Source: Ascidia mentula
Taxonomy: Eukaryota > Chordata > Ascidiacea > Phlebobranchia > Ascidiidae
DNA length: 64,000 nt
Assembly: GCA_947561715.1 (NCBI GenBank)
Contig: OX387200.1
Span: 5,706,501 to 5,770,500 of the forward strand
Direction of reading: 5' to 3'
Shown here piece by piece: positions 12,701 to 28,251 of the stretch. The notes under the pieces were generated by a model. It was not told where the DNA came from, made no database searches, and saw only the letters and a program-made list of their open reading frames with translations. Position 1 is the first letter of the stretch, and each line of letters starts with the position of its first letter. The position numbers were made by a program, and so were the translations under genes.

Positions 12701-14746
12701 AAATGGAGAATATCTGCAGCACTTGCATGGTAAGCAAACGACCCAAATCCTAAAAAAGTGTTTCCCATTTCAAAACACAACCGATGTACGCAGATTGCAA
12801 AGCCACTAAGATCGAAACATTGCGCTGTGACGAATAAATGCATTGCCAAGTTTGATCATTACTGCCCGTGGGTCTTCAACGCAGTGGGCGACGGAAACCA
12901 CGTTTATTTCATCGGCTACCTTTGTTTTCTGCTGGGTATGCTCTTGTGGAACGTGTATGCTGCTTTTTTCTGTAAGTACTCTTTTGGTTGATTTTTTTTT
13001 ATTTAAGTCCGCCCTGCATAGCAATGACAATGAATAGCAATTAAGCATTAGATTTAATGCAAGCGTGCTTAAAGATACGGTTTGTGATGCAATAATCAGA
13101 GGGGATTTTGAAGCGCTGTATAGCGCAGCATTCCAAGGGCTTAGCAGTAATTAGACAGATAGGCGGAAGTACTCTCCATATGCACGTCGCCTACTCCCCG
13201 AAGTGTATTTCTGCCGCAGTGGCTTTTCTTATGGCTGCCAAAAATATTTTAATTCATACTGAGAACCGTGTTGGCGTTTCGTCTCGATGGGTTTTGCTTT
13301 GGTCAGCACGGGTGATCGCATTCAACCTGTCGCAACCCTTCACCTCGACTGGCTGCGATCCCACGGCAGACAGACGGTGATTCTCCGTGAGGAAATCACC
13401 TTTACATGGGCGCCTGACTCGATACCTTTATGGTTTTATCGGTGCCCAGGCCATTTTATTTCCTTGTATATTGTTCATCCGCGTAGTTGCCCCTTTTCGC
13501 AAAAATAAACTCGAATAGATTGGACTTGTCACTGTGTAATTTACAAATCTATCAATCACAAACAAGCGCAACATTCGTTGAAATGCAAAACTTTCCACGA
13601 ACGTCTATAATATAATACATGTGTTTTTTGACCATTGGCTAAACCTTAAATTTGGTATTCTACTCTCATTGTAACACTCAACAACTACAACAATTCCTTG
13701 TCTTGTAGATTGGGAACACGGCTGCCCGTCTAGCGAGGAGTTGACAGGTGTCGACCGAATGTGGTTCGTCATTCGTTGTTCGCCATGGGTTTGTTGGATC
13801 TTCGCCAATTTATTATTTCACTTGCTGTGGGTCTGTGTGCTTCTCACGTGCCAGATGTACCAGGTATGCACGACTTAGAAGCAGTGTTTTTTACCAACGA
13901 GCGAGACAGCATGGGCAGAAATGGAAGTGATTGAACTTGTGATATTCCTTATATATAACAACGTTATGTTATGGACATTAAAATTGCAGTGCAAACAAAA
14001 ATAGTTTGTTATTACGAAAAATGCGGAACAAGTGCACGTTACTGCCGCAACGTGATTCAAAACATGTTTGATTTTAAGCAACATACCAATAATTTTCGTT
14101 AAAATTCCTTGGAATTGTCACCTGTCGCAAAAACTGGGCACTAAATTATACTAATATATTTGTTGCCGAATGTATGTGTTACGAAGATGAGCTTGAGTTT
14201 ATAGAAACAACTTATTTGTGCTGTGTACGTAGATCGCGTGGTTAGGTGTGACGACCAATGAACGGATGAATGCTGGGAGGTACCGACACTTCCACACCTC
14301 ACAACACGGACACTTGGAGAAAAGCCCATTCGAGTAAGTTGAATGATGTCTGAATTGTTATGTAGTTGTGTCTTTTTATAGATGCTTTAATGCACTAAAA
14401 ATTAGACTATTTTTGTCCCCTAAACTCCTTTTCGACAACAACAAATATAACTTTAAACCAAACAAAAGTGAATTTGATGTTGGTGACCTAAACACTGCTT
14501 GCCACCCTGCTCGCCACCCTGCTCTTAATAAATATGTTGCATGCATTGCTTTTGCATGCCGAAGATGATAACTGTAACTAATGTACGTTTCCCTACAGTC
14601 GCGGTTTCCTGAACAACCTGGCCGATTTTTTTCAATGCACCTGCTTCGGCCTCTTTCGACCACTAAATATCGACTGGAGGACGCGGCTCGAATTTGGAAA
14701 GGAATTTCCCAACGTCACAGTGCACAAAGTCCACGAGAACGTGTGA
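6731..14746 (+). CDS. ZDHHC17: Ankyrin-repeat DHHC palmitoyltransferase (HIP14/Akr type)
   Basis: Thirteen exons join in phase: 6731-6756, 6888-7037, 9352-9471, 9749-9916, 10355-10517, 11266-11397, 11691-11830, 12132-12360, 12667-12729, 12794-12971, 13709-13863, 14233-14333 and 14599-14746, giving 590 residues (human ZDHHC17 has 632). The order matches the family: [12 protein letters not shown] start, six or seven ankyrin repeats ([40 protein letters not shown]), membrane segments, DPGII, the Cys-rich domain, TTNERMNA and a C-terminal [12 protein letters not shown] motif. The enzyme S-palmitoylates proteins at the Golgi and vesicles. The active motif is DHYC rather than DHHC, and two conserved Cys of the zinc-binding domain are Thr and Ala (AVTNKC, VFNAVG). 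Both features recall yeast Akr1. The start ATG is the least certain part; an upstream exon may exist. Confidence 0.92.
7282..9033. mobile_element. TTAA-flanked TIR element (piggyBac-like), non-autonomous
   Basis: A 1752-base insertion in intron 2 of ZDHHC17. It has perfect 14-base terminal inverted repeats, CTCTTTCCACTCCG and its complement, and direct TTAA target copies at 7278-7281 and 9034-9037, as piggyBac transposons make. The 3' end carries two copies of the palindrome CGTCTATATATAGACG (8960-8975 and 9002-9017). The inside is AT-rich and I see no transposase, so it is probably a non-autonomous derivative. Confidence 0.75.
13409..13447. repeat. Dispersed 39-base hairpin repeat, copy 1
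   Basis: Lies in intron 10 of ZDHHC17. It contains GCGCCTGACTCGATA, then a short spacer, then GGTTTTATCGGTGCCC, so the ends can pair. The same motif occurs at 20704-20742 and 24192-24230. I do not recognise the family. Confidence 0.5.
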
Positions 14747-16410
14747 CGTCACTGCGTGATGAATCTGTGACGTCATATGTCGTTGGACATGTGTTTTTGT
14801 TTAGAATTGTAGCCTGTTTGATTTACATTCTTTCATACTAACGTTATATTGTAACCGACGTAGGTACCGGTTCCGAAGATTCGAACCCGTTTTGTTGATC
14901 GGGTATATTCGGTTCGCCTACACTTGTTTTGAATCAAAATTTTAACGTCTCATCATCGAAAAGTTCAAGTGCGATGATTATTTTCTCACATATAATATTT
15001 ACAAAGTGAAACACTGTTTTCAGGCCTTGGGGTACGACTCATTTACTAACCTTATGAGTTGTTCCTATCCTTAAACGTCGTCAACTTTGCACCAACACGT
15101 TTTCCCTGATGTAATGATTATGAGCGACCGTCTGAATATATTGTCAACTTTGTGAACTGGCCAAACCGAATGCTTCCATGGAGAATATTACATAATGTTG
15201 TTTGCATTCGTATGAACGCATTTTCAATTCTAAATTGTTTTTGGTCCCAGTGCAACATGAGTTGCTCAAACTTCCAATTTTCGTCGTTGTGAGATGAGCT
15301 GCTTGAAAAGCGAAAAATGAATCGTGATAAACTACGTTCCCAATCGTATTCTGTGTCAACTAACAGCAAGGCGCAAATGTCTGTCGGCGAACAAAAGTAA
15401 AACCTTGCATTTTTATTTTTCCGCAATGCTTAGCGTAGAAACATTTTAATCGTTTACATATGTGTGTATAGTTGATTATGACAACACTGTTCGCCGTGTG
15501 TTTGATTGATTTGATGAGGATAACGTCTGGCGGGCAAATTCAATCACAGTTCGAAATTCAGTCCTTTGTGCGTGTCAAAGCTATCGTATTCAATTAGAGC
15601 TTGGCCTTGCAATCGACCGTCCAATTTACGTAGATATAGTGAAATGCTGGTTTTTATGCAGTTTCTGTTTGCAATGGTAACGAGACTTTTTCATATCGTT
15701 TTGCAAAAAACTTCTGTCGAATAACGTGGCAACCGAAATTATTCCGTTGTTAACTGTAAGGAGTCAATCTATTGCACTGTTAATGCTGTCGTTAGCGATC
15801 CTTTTTCGCGTGAGTCTGGCCACCTTTTATTATCCGGCTTCTGCAAATTTTTGTGCTGGCAACCCCTTGCGCTATGGAACGTACTGTGTAGACCTACTTG
15901 CATTAATTGGACGTTTCATAGTACATAGTGTGTACACATGGGATAGTAAACCCTTTTTGCTGTATCAAAATGTTAAAAAGCAAGTTATTGTGTATGTTAC
16001 CAAACAAACCTTAACTATGAAGTTTAACTTGCCAAAAAACTCTTTACCGTCTTGACATAAGTTTGGCCCAAGCCTTAAAAGTTTGAACACCATCCCCACC
16101 TTCGTCGGTTGTGTGGTGTTTTATATGGAACCGCTGTCACTCGGGTGTACGTTTCTTCTTAGTATATGTTGTACGTGATCCATGTCGCATGCTCGACCAA
16201 ATAAACCTAACCGAATCATGAAAACTACTGCAACATGTTTAGTACAACCTTGACGACGAACCAGCCAGGCCCAAGAAAGGGGGTGCAGTCGGTGCGTGGC
16301 ACTGGGGCCCATGAATAGCAAAAAAGGCTGGGTTCCAACAACGATCTCCAAAACGTTCTCGTACCGGCACATTTTTTTCTCCCAATTGTCTGACTACACT
16401 TGGGTTGGTT
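14747..16410. other. Intergenic between two convergent genes
   Basis: The ZDHHC17 and thioredoxin reductase genes converge here. The open frames at 15118-15426 and 15726-16055 lack recognisable domains, and the second has no ATG start. I see nothing else that I can support. Confidence 0.5.
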
Positions 16411-16416
16411 TTTATT
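16411..16416 (-). terminator. Polyadenylation signal of the thioredoxin reductase gene
   Basis: AATAAA on the minus strand, about 57 bases past the SECIS element and about 375 bases past the stop codon. Confidence 0.55.
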
Positions 16417-16472
16417 GCGCGGACAACAATAAACTGACAAGCACACATACAACAATAGATACGGCCTCGACC

Positions 16473-16518
16473 ATCGGTGACCACCCGTCCGAAACCGGAG
16501 TTTAAGTGGTGACGTCAT
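16473..16518 (-). promoter_or_regulatory. SECIS element for selenocysteine insertion
   Basis: Read on the minus strand, ATGAC starts the core, followed by 10 bases, an unpaired AA, 26 bases and then GAT. The ten bases after ATGAC pair with the bases before CGAT at nine of ten positions (one C-C mismatch, two G-U pairs). Past the AA, TCCG pairs with CGGA around a GTTT loop, giving the extra apical helix of a type II SECIS. It lies about 280 bases downstream of an in-frame TGA in a thioredoxin reductase gene, exactly where one is needed. SBP2 binding to such an element recodes the UGA. Confidence 0.88.
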
Positions 16519-16791
16519 TAAAGGCCATGCATGTGGTCATGAGGAGAGCGGGAGGGCGTTTGATCCGTCTTGGGTGGCAGGTTTGCCTTTAAAAACGAAG
16601 GAAGGCGTTTACTCCAATATCCAATAAGAGGACAAACAAAATAAACATTCTAATGATAAAAGTAGTATTTCATTTAATTTCTCACCAACTTTCCGTTTTC
16701 TTGAAAATGATTTAGTATTTCAGGCTCAAAACAAACCATACCTTGCCAGGCAAACTTTATAATAAACCAAAGACGGTCTCAAAACGCCCAA

Positions 16792-20958
<4,167 letters not shown>

Positions 20959-21551
20959 TTAGTTCTCCAAATCTTTCAAAAGCTCTTCAATCTTCTCATC
21001 AAGCCCGTTTTCTATATCTGTCAAGCATTTAAAGCACATATATGAATGCATTGTTGATTGGTAGTGTGCAACAATTGAGCGCATAAACTCGATTACTCAA
21101 ATCTTGGATCACTGCAATAAGATGTCCGCGTTTATGTCTTTTACGTACCTTGTCTCTCAAGTTCATCTTCGAGCTCCTTTAGTGTTTTTTCGTCCCTGTT
21201 AAATATACAGTCGTGAGTTGACCGATATGATTTTACTTAGACAAGATTTCATCACTTAGCTCAAAGCCGGACACCGTATTTTTTGCACAATATAATTTAT
21301 TGTCGTGCATTATGACTAAACTGGAACATATTAGATAGCACTTACTGGCCCGATACCTGCTGGGCCCACTGGCTTACGTGGCCAGCAACCTGGCCAACTG
21401 TCCCAGCGATCTTCTTCAATCTTCCGAAGAAGCTGCGGCGTCTTTGACCCCCAGCGGCACCGTTGGCCGTACGGCGTCTTGACCAAAAAGCGTCAGCCCC
21501 ACTGGCAAGAAGTACAACACAGGCAAGGGCGATAATCACACGTTTATCCAT
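20959..21551 (-). CDS. Putative antimicrobial peptide precursor A
   Basis: Three coding exons on the minus strand: 21551-21346, 21195-21149 and 21017-20959, in phase, with the ATG directly after an acceptor, so a 5' UTR exon lies upstream. About 103 residues. A signal peptide (MDKRVIIALACVVLLASGADA) is followed by a strongly basic segment (FWSRRRTANGAAGGQRRR), an amphipathic stretch (SFFGRLKKIAGTVGQVAGHV) and an acidic tail in the last two exons (DEKTLKELEDELERQ, DEKIEELLKDLEN). Secreted precursors with a cationic helix and an anionic propiece are typical of tunicate antimicrobial peptides such as styelins, clavanins and Ci-MAM. I do not recognise this exact peptide. It shares exon lengths and phases with peptide gene D. 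Confidence 0.75.
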
Positions 21552-21758
21552 CTGCAAAATAACATGCGCTTCGTTAACCCTTCATGACTTACGCATAGTA
21601 AAGGACCAAATTACAAACAGTTTTTTATTTGGCAATTATTCATGCCAAAGGTTCTTTGATGTAGCTAAACACTTGTCGTCGTTCAGCAGCACAAACGTAG
21701 AAGTGCACAGCTATTTAATAGAAGCTGTCACTCATTCAGTGAACGGTCTGCGTCTAGT

Positions 21759-21764
21759 TTTATA
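21759..21764 (-). promoter_or_regulatory. TATA box of peptide gene A
   Basis: TATAAA on the minus strand, about 210 bases upstream of the start codon. The same site is kept in the second copy at 25246-25251. Confidence 0.55.
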
Positions 21765-22700
21765 GCTCAGCTCACAATTGAATCTTCTTTTGCATTTTAA
21801 ATTGTTCAAACAATGGTCAAGTATGCTAAAGAGGTAGTTTTAGAATATACGCAAAGTTTGTTTCTTAAACCTGCGGAAAAAATCCTTATTGAAAAGTTTG
21901 TAGTAAAACTAGGTTGTTTGACTTGTGTAAACAATACCAATAGACGGGATACAACATCTCCTATGTTTACAGTGAATAACATGCAAATACATTATCTTCC
22001 CAAAATTAGTTGTAAAGGACTGGTTTACAAAGGGCATTATATGTCAGCAATTGCCGGAAACCCCGCTTTATGCAAAATGTTTTTAGCCAAACGCCTTGTC
22101 ACGATTCAACCTCCTGACGGCATTTCTTTATTTTTTTGTTTTAAAACTGTGTAAAATGTTTTTTCTAACCCCGTAACACGAGTATGAGCAGAAGGCATTT
22201 TTTGGCATCAAATATGGCAGCGAAAAACAAACAAAAATAAGAGTATACGAGCAACCTGGAGCATTTTTGCAAAAGGCCGTTCCCATCAGCAAAGCTGATT
22301 TTAAATCCTGAGCCGACTCCGTGTTTTCTTTTGGTTTTGTTTCCTCTTAGTTTAAATAAATAAAATATCACAGCAAAAAAATCCATGCGAAAGGTGTTGG
22401 CACACATGGAACATATGTTCCTCATCGGGAAAATTTTTTAAAACATTATTTGTAAAGTTTTTGAGTTTCCCAGAAGGCAAACCATCCAGAGATGTGTAAG
22501 AATTTACAGAGGACAGTAATTGCAACCCTATAGTTATGTAACATATTGAATTAGGGGTGTTACTTTCTGAAATATCGAAACGCGTTACGATGCGTTGCAC
22601 TTAGGGAGTAAGTCGCCAAAATATACAAGTAAATTTATTTTACTGTGTTTTTTTCAAATCATTTTTTTGATTCACAAAATCTTATCAGTGAATTAGTTAA

Positions 22701-22930
22701 CTCATAGACGTTTTTGCATTGCATGGTAATGTGAACTCATGGACGTTTTTACCTTTGCATGACAATGTGAACTTAAATACGTTTTGCCAATGCATGGCAA
22801 TGTGAACTCATAGACGTTTTTGCATTGCATGGTAATGTGAACTCATGGACGTTTTTACCTATGCATGACAATGTAAACTCAAATACGTTTTACCAATGCA
22901 TGGCAATGTGAACTCATAGACGTTTTACCT
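22701..22930. repeat. Minisatellite, seven units of about 35 bases
   Basis: Units read (A)TGTGAACTCATGGACGTTT plus TACCAATGCATGG with variation. Variants follow one another in the order tagACG, tggACG, aatACG, then repeat, which gives a three-unit higher-order period of about 106 bases. Confidence 0.85.
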
Positions 22931-23172
22931 TGACATGATATAGGCTGCTACTTTGCTACAGACTGTTACTTTGGTAACCCGCGGTCCTGTAAGGCTTATT
23001 AACTGACGTTTTTACTCATAACCTTTTGCATCCTAATCGCTGTTTGTGTATGTTTCGTTTTAGCATGTACTTCAATGACACCACACAAAACTGATTTTCA
23101 TGTTATTCGATTCGTGTTTATTTTGCGTATCACGTGAGACAGACGAAAATTTGTACGTAGTATGTGGATTGT

Positions 23173-23534
23173 TTACTGCTTCGTTTTGTCCATGAATTTC
23201 TTCATCATCTTTTTAAAACTCGCGCTGTCGAAGTCTGTAAAGAACAACATCAGATTGAATGAACCAATTTGCAATCTATCTCAATGACAGAAACTTTGAG
23301 CAAACTATTGTTTCATCAGGCTACATCCTCAAAGTAATTTCGATGTATTTTCTTGAGTTGTTTTTAGACTTTGCGTAACAACACTATTACCATAGTAGAG
23401 ATTAATACTTTTCACTGTGATATAAAAATTGTAACACATATTATGTTGGTGACGCTTTTACTCAGGCTGAAAAAATACCTTTGCTTTTCAGGGCATTGAC
23501 GAGTTCTCTCAGTTGCTCAACATCTCGCTGTTCC
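23173..23534 (-). pseudogene. 3' remnant of a peptide C gene
   Basis: The last exon (23234-23173) and the 3' end of the preceding exon (23534-23479) of a copy of peptide gene C. The 5' part was lost at the tandem-duplication junction. Here the two exons join in a frame that ends in a basic tail (FKKMMKKFMDKTKQ). Confidence 0.75.
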
Positions 23535-23595
23535 ACGTGATATAAAAATTTCGTAAATACATTTTTTCCTATCAACGATGACAAAAAATTAACTA

Positions 23596-23898
<303 letters not shown>

Positions 23899-24191
23899 CG
23901 AATGTACTTCACATTAATTCATGTTGGTTTTTTAGAATGACACCAGCCAAGCCAAGGAAAAACGTGACTACGTCAATTACGAAGAGATTTTATCGGGGAA
24001 GTACCTTACGGAGTTTGCTGTGTCATGCTTCTTACAACTGAGTGAGTCATATTTGCGAATAATTATCTTTGCGCCAATACTTCTCAGCAGCATTTTCTGT
24101 CATTTTTCATTACATAACAACTTTCAAGTTTTTAAAATTAGCCTACGGGCCTACATCTTTCCGTATCCCTTGCTTTTGATCAAAGGATTTA

Positions 24192-24230
24192 GGCGCCTGA
24201 CTCGATAACCTAATGGTTTTATCGGTGCCC
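24192..24230. repeat. Dispersed 39-base hairpin repeat, copy 3
   Basis: Copy carried in the second duplication unit; same sequence as at 20704-20742. Confidence 0.55.
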
Positions 24231-24444
24231 ATGTTATTTTATTATGCACATTTGTAGTTCATACGTGTTAAAGTTATTTTTGTGCAAAATATAATTGAAT
24301 TGTAAATTTTTGTCGTGTGTTTTTTTAGCTATACCATATAAAATTAAACAAACTATCCTTTGCAGATTGAACACAAGTGGAAATTCCAGACGAAAATTTT
24401 ATTTTAAAATAGGCTAACTCATAATGCCAATTGTCAACATGTGC

Positions 24445-25037
24445 TTAGTTCTCCAAATCTTTCAAAAGCTCTTCAATCTTCTCATCAAGCCCGTTTTCCA
24501 TATCTGTCAAGCATTTAAAGCACATATGTGAATGCATTGTTGATTGGTAGTGTGCAACAATTGAGCGCATAAACTCGATTACTCAAATCTTGGATCACTG
24601 CAATAAGATGTCTGCGTTTATGTCTTTTACGTACCTTGTCTCTCAAGTTCATCTTCGAGCTCCTTTAGTGTTTTTTCGTCCCTGTTAAATATACAGTCGT
24701 GAGTTGAGCGATATGATTTTACTTAGCCAAGATTTCATCACTTAGCTCAAAGCTGGACACCGTAATTTTTGCACAATATAATTTATTGTCATGCATTATG
24801 ATAAAACTGGAACATATTAGACAGCACTTACTGGCATGATCCCTGCTGGGCCCACTGGCCTACGTGGCCAGCAACCTGGCCAGCTGTCCCAGCGATCCTT
24901 TTCAATCTTCCGAAGAAGCTGCGGCGTCTTTGACCCCCAGCGGCACCGTTGGCCGTACGGCGTCTTGACCGAACAGCGTCAGCCCCACTGGCAAGAAGTA
25001 CAACACAGGCAAGGGCGATAATCACACGTTTATCCAT
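24445..25037 (-). CDS. Putative antimicrobial peptide precursor B
   Basis: Tandem copy of gene A with the same three exons: 25037-24832, 24681-24635 and 24503-24445. The signal peptide is identical. The mature region differs at several positions (VRSRRRT for FWSRRRT, FFGRLKRIAGTAGQVAGHVG, and GSC near its end), while the acidic tail differs at one residue (DMEN for DIEN). Changes concentrate in the cationic part, as expected for fast-evolving defence peptides, but two copies are too few for a test. It has the same TATA box and acceptor-ATG arrangement as gene A. Confidence 0.75.
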
Positions 25038-25245
25038 CTGCAAAATAACATGCGCTTCGTTAAACCTTCATGACTCACGCATGTTAAAAGACCAAATTAC
25101 AAACATTTTCTTATTTAGCAATAATTCGTGCCAAAGGTTCTTTGATGTAGCTAAACACTTGTCGTCGTTCAACAGTACAAAACGTAAAAGTGCACAGCTA
25201 TTTAATAGAAGCTGCCACTCATTCGGTGAACCGTCTGCGTCTAGT

Positions 25246-25251
25246 TTTATA
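25246..25251 (-). promoter_or_regulatory. TATA box of peptide gene B
   Basis: TATAAA on the minus strand, about 210 bases before the ATG; equivalent to the site at 21759-21764. Confidence 0.55.
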
Positions 25252-25985
25252 GCCCAGCTCACAATTGAATCCTGTTTTGCATTTAAATTGTTCAAACAAT
25301 AGTCAAGTATGCTAAAGAGGTAGTTTTGGAATATACGCAAAGTTTGTTTCCTAAACCCCTGCGGATAAAATTCTTATGGAAAAGTTTGTAGTAAAACTAG
25401 GTTGTTTGACTTGTGTAAACAATACCAATAGACGGGATACAACATCTCCTATGTTTACAGTGAATAACATGCAAATACATTATCTTCCCAAAATTAGTTG
25501 TAAAGGACTGGTTTACAAAGGGCATTATGTGTCAGCAATTGTCGGAAACCCCGCTTTATGCAAAATGTGTTCGGCCAAACGCATCAGCAAAGCTGATTTA
25601 AATCCTGAGCTGACTCCGTGTTTTCTTTTGTTTGTTTCCACTTAGTTTTAAGAAATAAAATATCACAGCAAAAAATCCATGCAAAAGGTTCCTTATCGGG
25701 AAATTTTTTTTAAAACGTAACGCTCTCTGGAAAGTGTATGCGGTTGACATTATATGTAAAGTTTTTGAGTTTCCCAGAAGGCAAACCATCCAGAGATGTG
25801 GAAGAATTTACAGAGGACAGTAATGGCAACCCTATAGTCATGTAACATATTGAATTAGGGGTGTTACTTTCCGAAATATCGAAACGCGTTACGATGCGTT
25901 GCACTTAGGGAGTAAGTCGCCAAAATATACAAGTAAATTTATTTTACTGTGTTTTTGTCATTCACAAAATCTTATCAGTGAATTA

Positions 25986-26462
25986 ATGTGAACTCATGGA
26001 CGTTTTACCAATGCATGGTAATGTGAACTCATGGACGTTTTACCAGTACATGGTAATGTGAACTCATGGACGTTTTACCAGTGCATGGTAATGTGAACTC
26101 AAATACGTTTTGCCAATGCATGGTAATGTGAACTCATAGACGTTTTTGCATTGCATGCTAATGTGAACTGATGGACGTTTTTCCAATGCATGGTAATGTG
26201 AACTCAAATACGTTTTGCCAATGCATGGTAATGTGAACTCATGGACGTTTTACCAATGCATGGTAATGTGAACTCAAATACGTTTTGCCAATGCATGGTA
26301 ATGTGAACTTATGGACGTTTTACCTATGCATGATAATGTGAACTCAAATACGTTTTGCCAATGCATGGTAATGTGAACTTATGGACGTTTTACCTATGCA
26401 TGATAATGTGAACTCAAATACGTTTTGCCAATGCATGGTAATGTGAACTCATGGGCGTTTTA
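25986..26462. repeat. Minisatellite, about 14 units of 35 bases
   Basis: The longer counterpart of 22701-22930. ATGGACG and AAATACG units mostly alternate, so local expansion after the block duplication is likely. Each unit contains the near-palindrome ACCAATGCATGGT. Confidence 0.9.
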
Positions 26463-26706
26463 CCTTGACATGATACAGGCTGCTACTTTGGTACAAACTG
26501 TTACTTTGGTAACACCCGGTCCTATAAGACTTATTAACTGACGTGTTTACTCAAACCTTTTGCATCCTAATCGCTGTTTGTGTATGTTTCGTTTTAGCAT
26601 GTACTTCAATGACACCACACAAAACTGATTTTCATCTTATTCGATTCGTGTTTATTTTGCATATCACGTGAGACAGACGAAAATTTGTACGTAGTATGTG
26701 GATTGT

Positions 26707-27303
26707 TTACTGCTTCGTTTTGTCCATGAATTTCTTCATCATCTTTTGAAAACTCGCGCTGTCGAAGTCTGCAAAGAACAACATCAGATTGAATGAACAT
26801 TTGCAATCTATCTCAATGACAGAAACTATGAGCAAAGTATTGTTTCATCAGGCTACATCCTTAAAGTAATTTCTTTGTATTTTCTTGAGTTGTTTTTAGA
26901 CTTTGCGTAACACCACTATTACCATTAGTAGGGATTAATACTTTTGGCTGTGATTCGAAAATTATGACACATATTATGTTGGTGACGCTTTTACTCAGGC
27001 TGAAAAAAATACCTTTGCTTTCAGGGCATTGACGAGTCCTCTCAGCTGCTCAACATCTCGCTGTTCCTCGTCTTCAGGTCCAGTTTGGGGTGCCTGAGGG
27101 GGTACGGGTTCAGTTTGTGGTGGTCCGTGCTGTTGGGGCGGTGGACCAGCCTGCTGACAAGGCATCGGGGGAGGGGGTGGCACTCTTTGGGGCGGGGGTC
27201 CTCGTCGTGGGGGACCACGGGGTCTCTGTTGTCTGTTGCGGCGTCTTCGACCCCAAAATCCTTCTGCATCAGAGATAAGAAGCAAAAGAAGGGCGGAACA
27301 CAT
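26707..27303 (-). CDS. Putative Pro/Arg-rich antimicrobial peptide precursor C
   Basis: The first coding exon, 27303-27013, has 97 codons: a signal peptide (MCSALLLLLISDAEG), an FWGRRRRNRQQRPRG basic start, a proline-rich stretch (RRGPPPQRVPPPPPMP and more), then an acidic part (PEDEEQRDVEQL). FWGRRRR resembles FWSRRR of gene A. The last exon is 26768-26707. By its shape this is a proline/arginine-rich secreted peptide. In the remnant at 23173-23534 the exons join in another frame, because this copy has one A fewer before the donor. As read here the protein ends with a short TSTARVFKR tail instead of the basic FKKMMKKF tail. An upstream 5' UTR exon is likely. Confidence 0.65.
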
Positions 27304-27582
27304 GATGACGTAACTGATGTTCTAAAAGGAAATATGTTTAGTTGTTTTAATAATGCTTTTAGTGGCCCTTACATTATAAGTTAAGTAAGTTGACTATAAC
27401 AAGAAATAGATGAATAGATTTGTCGCATTAAATCTGGAAATATCTGGAAATCATTTATGCAAAGCAATTGATTGCCTGCCGTAAACACATATAGTTGAAA
27501 AAAATCAATATGCCGAACAGTTTTACCTTGGCAGGGTTTTGTACTGACCGTCCAAATGATGGTGAAGGTTGGGTCATGTCTC

Positions 27583-27591
27583 CTATTTATA
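27583..27591 (-). promoter_or_regulatory. TATA box of peptide gene C
   Basis: TATAAATAG on the minus strand, 280 bases upstream of the ATG; an acceptor at 27322 implies a short 5' UTR intron. Confidence 0.5.
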
Positions 27592-28113
27592 ATGACACGC
27601 TTGATTGTTCTCACCGCAAGATTCGCATTGAAGATTGCGGGAAGGTGCATTTTTCTACACAATACCAGACATTTGCATTCACCCGTCAAATATATTTGTT
27701 GTAGGCGAGTTATTTATCTTAAGAAACTTCATGTATTTAAATGTTTTTCTCTGTGCTAAATGTGTTGCTAAAAACCGTCAATTTTGTGTGTACTAGTAGG
27801 CAGCAATTAGGTTTTGTAATTGACAGAGATATACAAACTAAAAGTGATTGATTTTAAAAATTCCTTCTCCATATCAATGCTGTCTCGGATTTATTGCAAA
27901 CTTTATGGACGTTGTGGAAAAGGTCGAGAGTTTTTCCACAACTGTGATGAGAAATTTAACTGCATTCAAATAGACATTTGCAGTATACATGTATTTAACT
28001 ATTTGCATACAGTTTTGTCTAAGGACACTGTCTGTTCATCATAAAGTATACTTGCATATAAGCATTCATGTGCATTATATCCAAATCACAAAAAACACAC
28101 AATAAAAAGCCAC
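27592..28113. other. Divergent intergenic region between peptide genes C and D
   Basis: Holds the promoters of two divergently transcribed peptide genes. No other gene is seen. Confidence 0.4.
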
Positions 28114-28122
28114 TATATTTAA
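28114..28122 (+). promoter_or_regulatory. TATA-like box of peptide gene D
   Basis: TATATTTAA, about 135 bases before the ATG at 28252. Confidence 0.45.
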
Positions 28123-28251
28123 ACGCACTTTTTCCCATAAAAAACTCACAAACAATGAATAACCTTTATTTGCATGTTATCCGTCTTTATATTCTCATCC
28201 GCCCAACAGAAACGTTGCTCACCACAGGCAACGAAAATCTTTACTGACAAG

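Noticed and set aside
15726-16055. Hydrophobic plus-strand frame between the two convergent genes
   Set aside because: No ATG start, no known domain and no splice context; probably chance.
25986-26462. Regular repeats as a CRISPR-like array
   Set aside because: Units abut without unique spacers and the genome is eukaryotic; it is a minisatellite.
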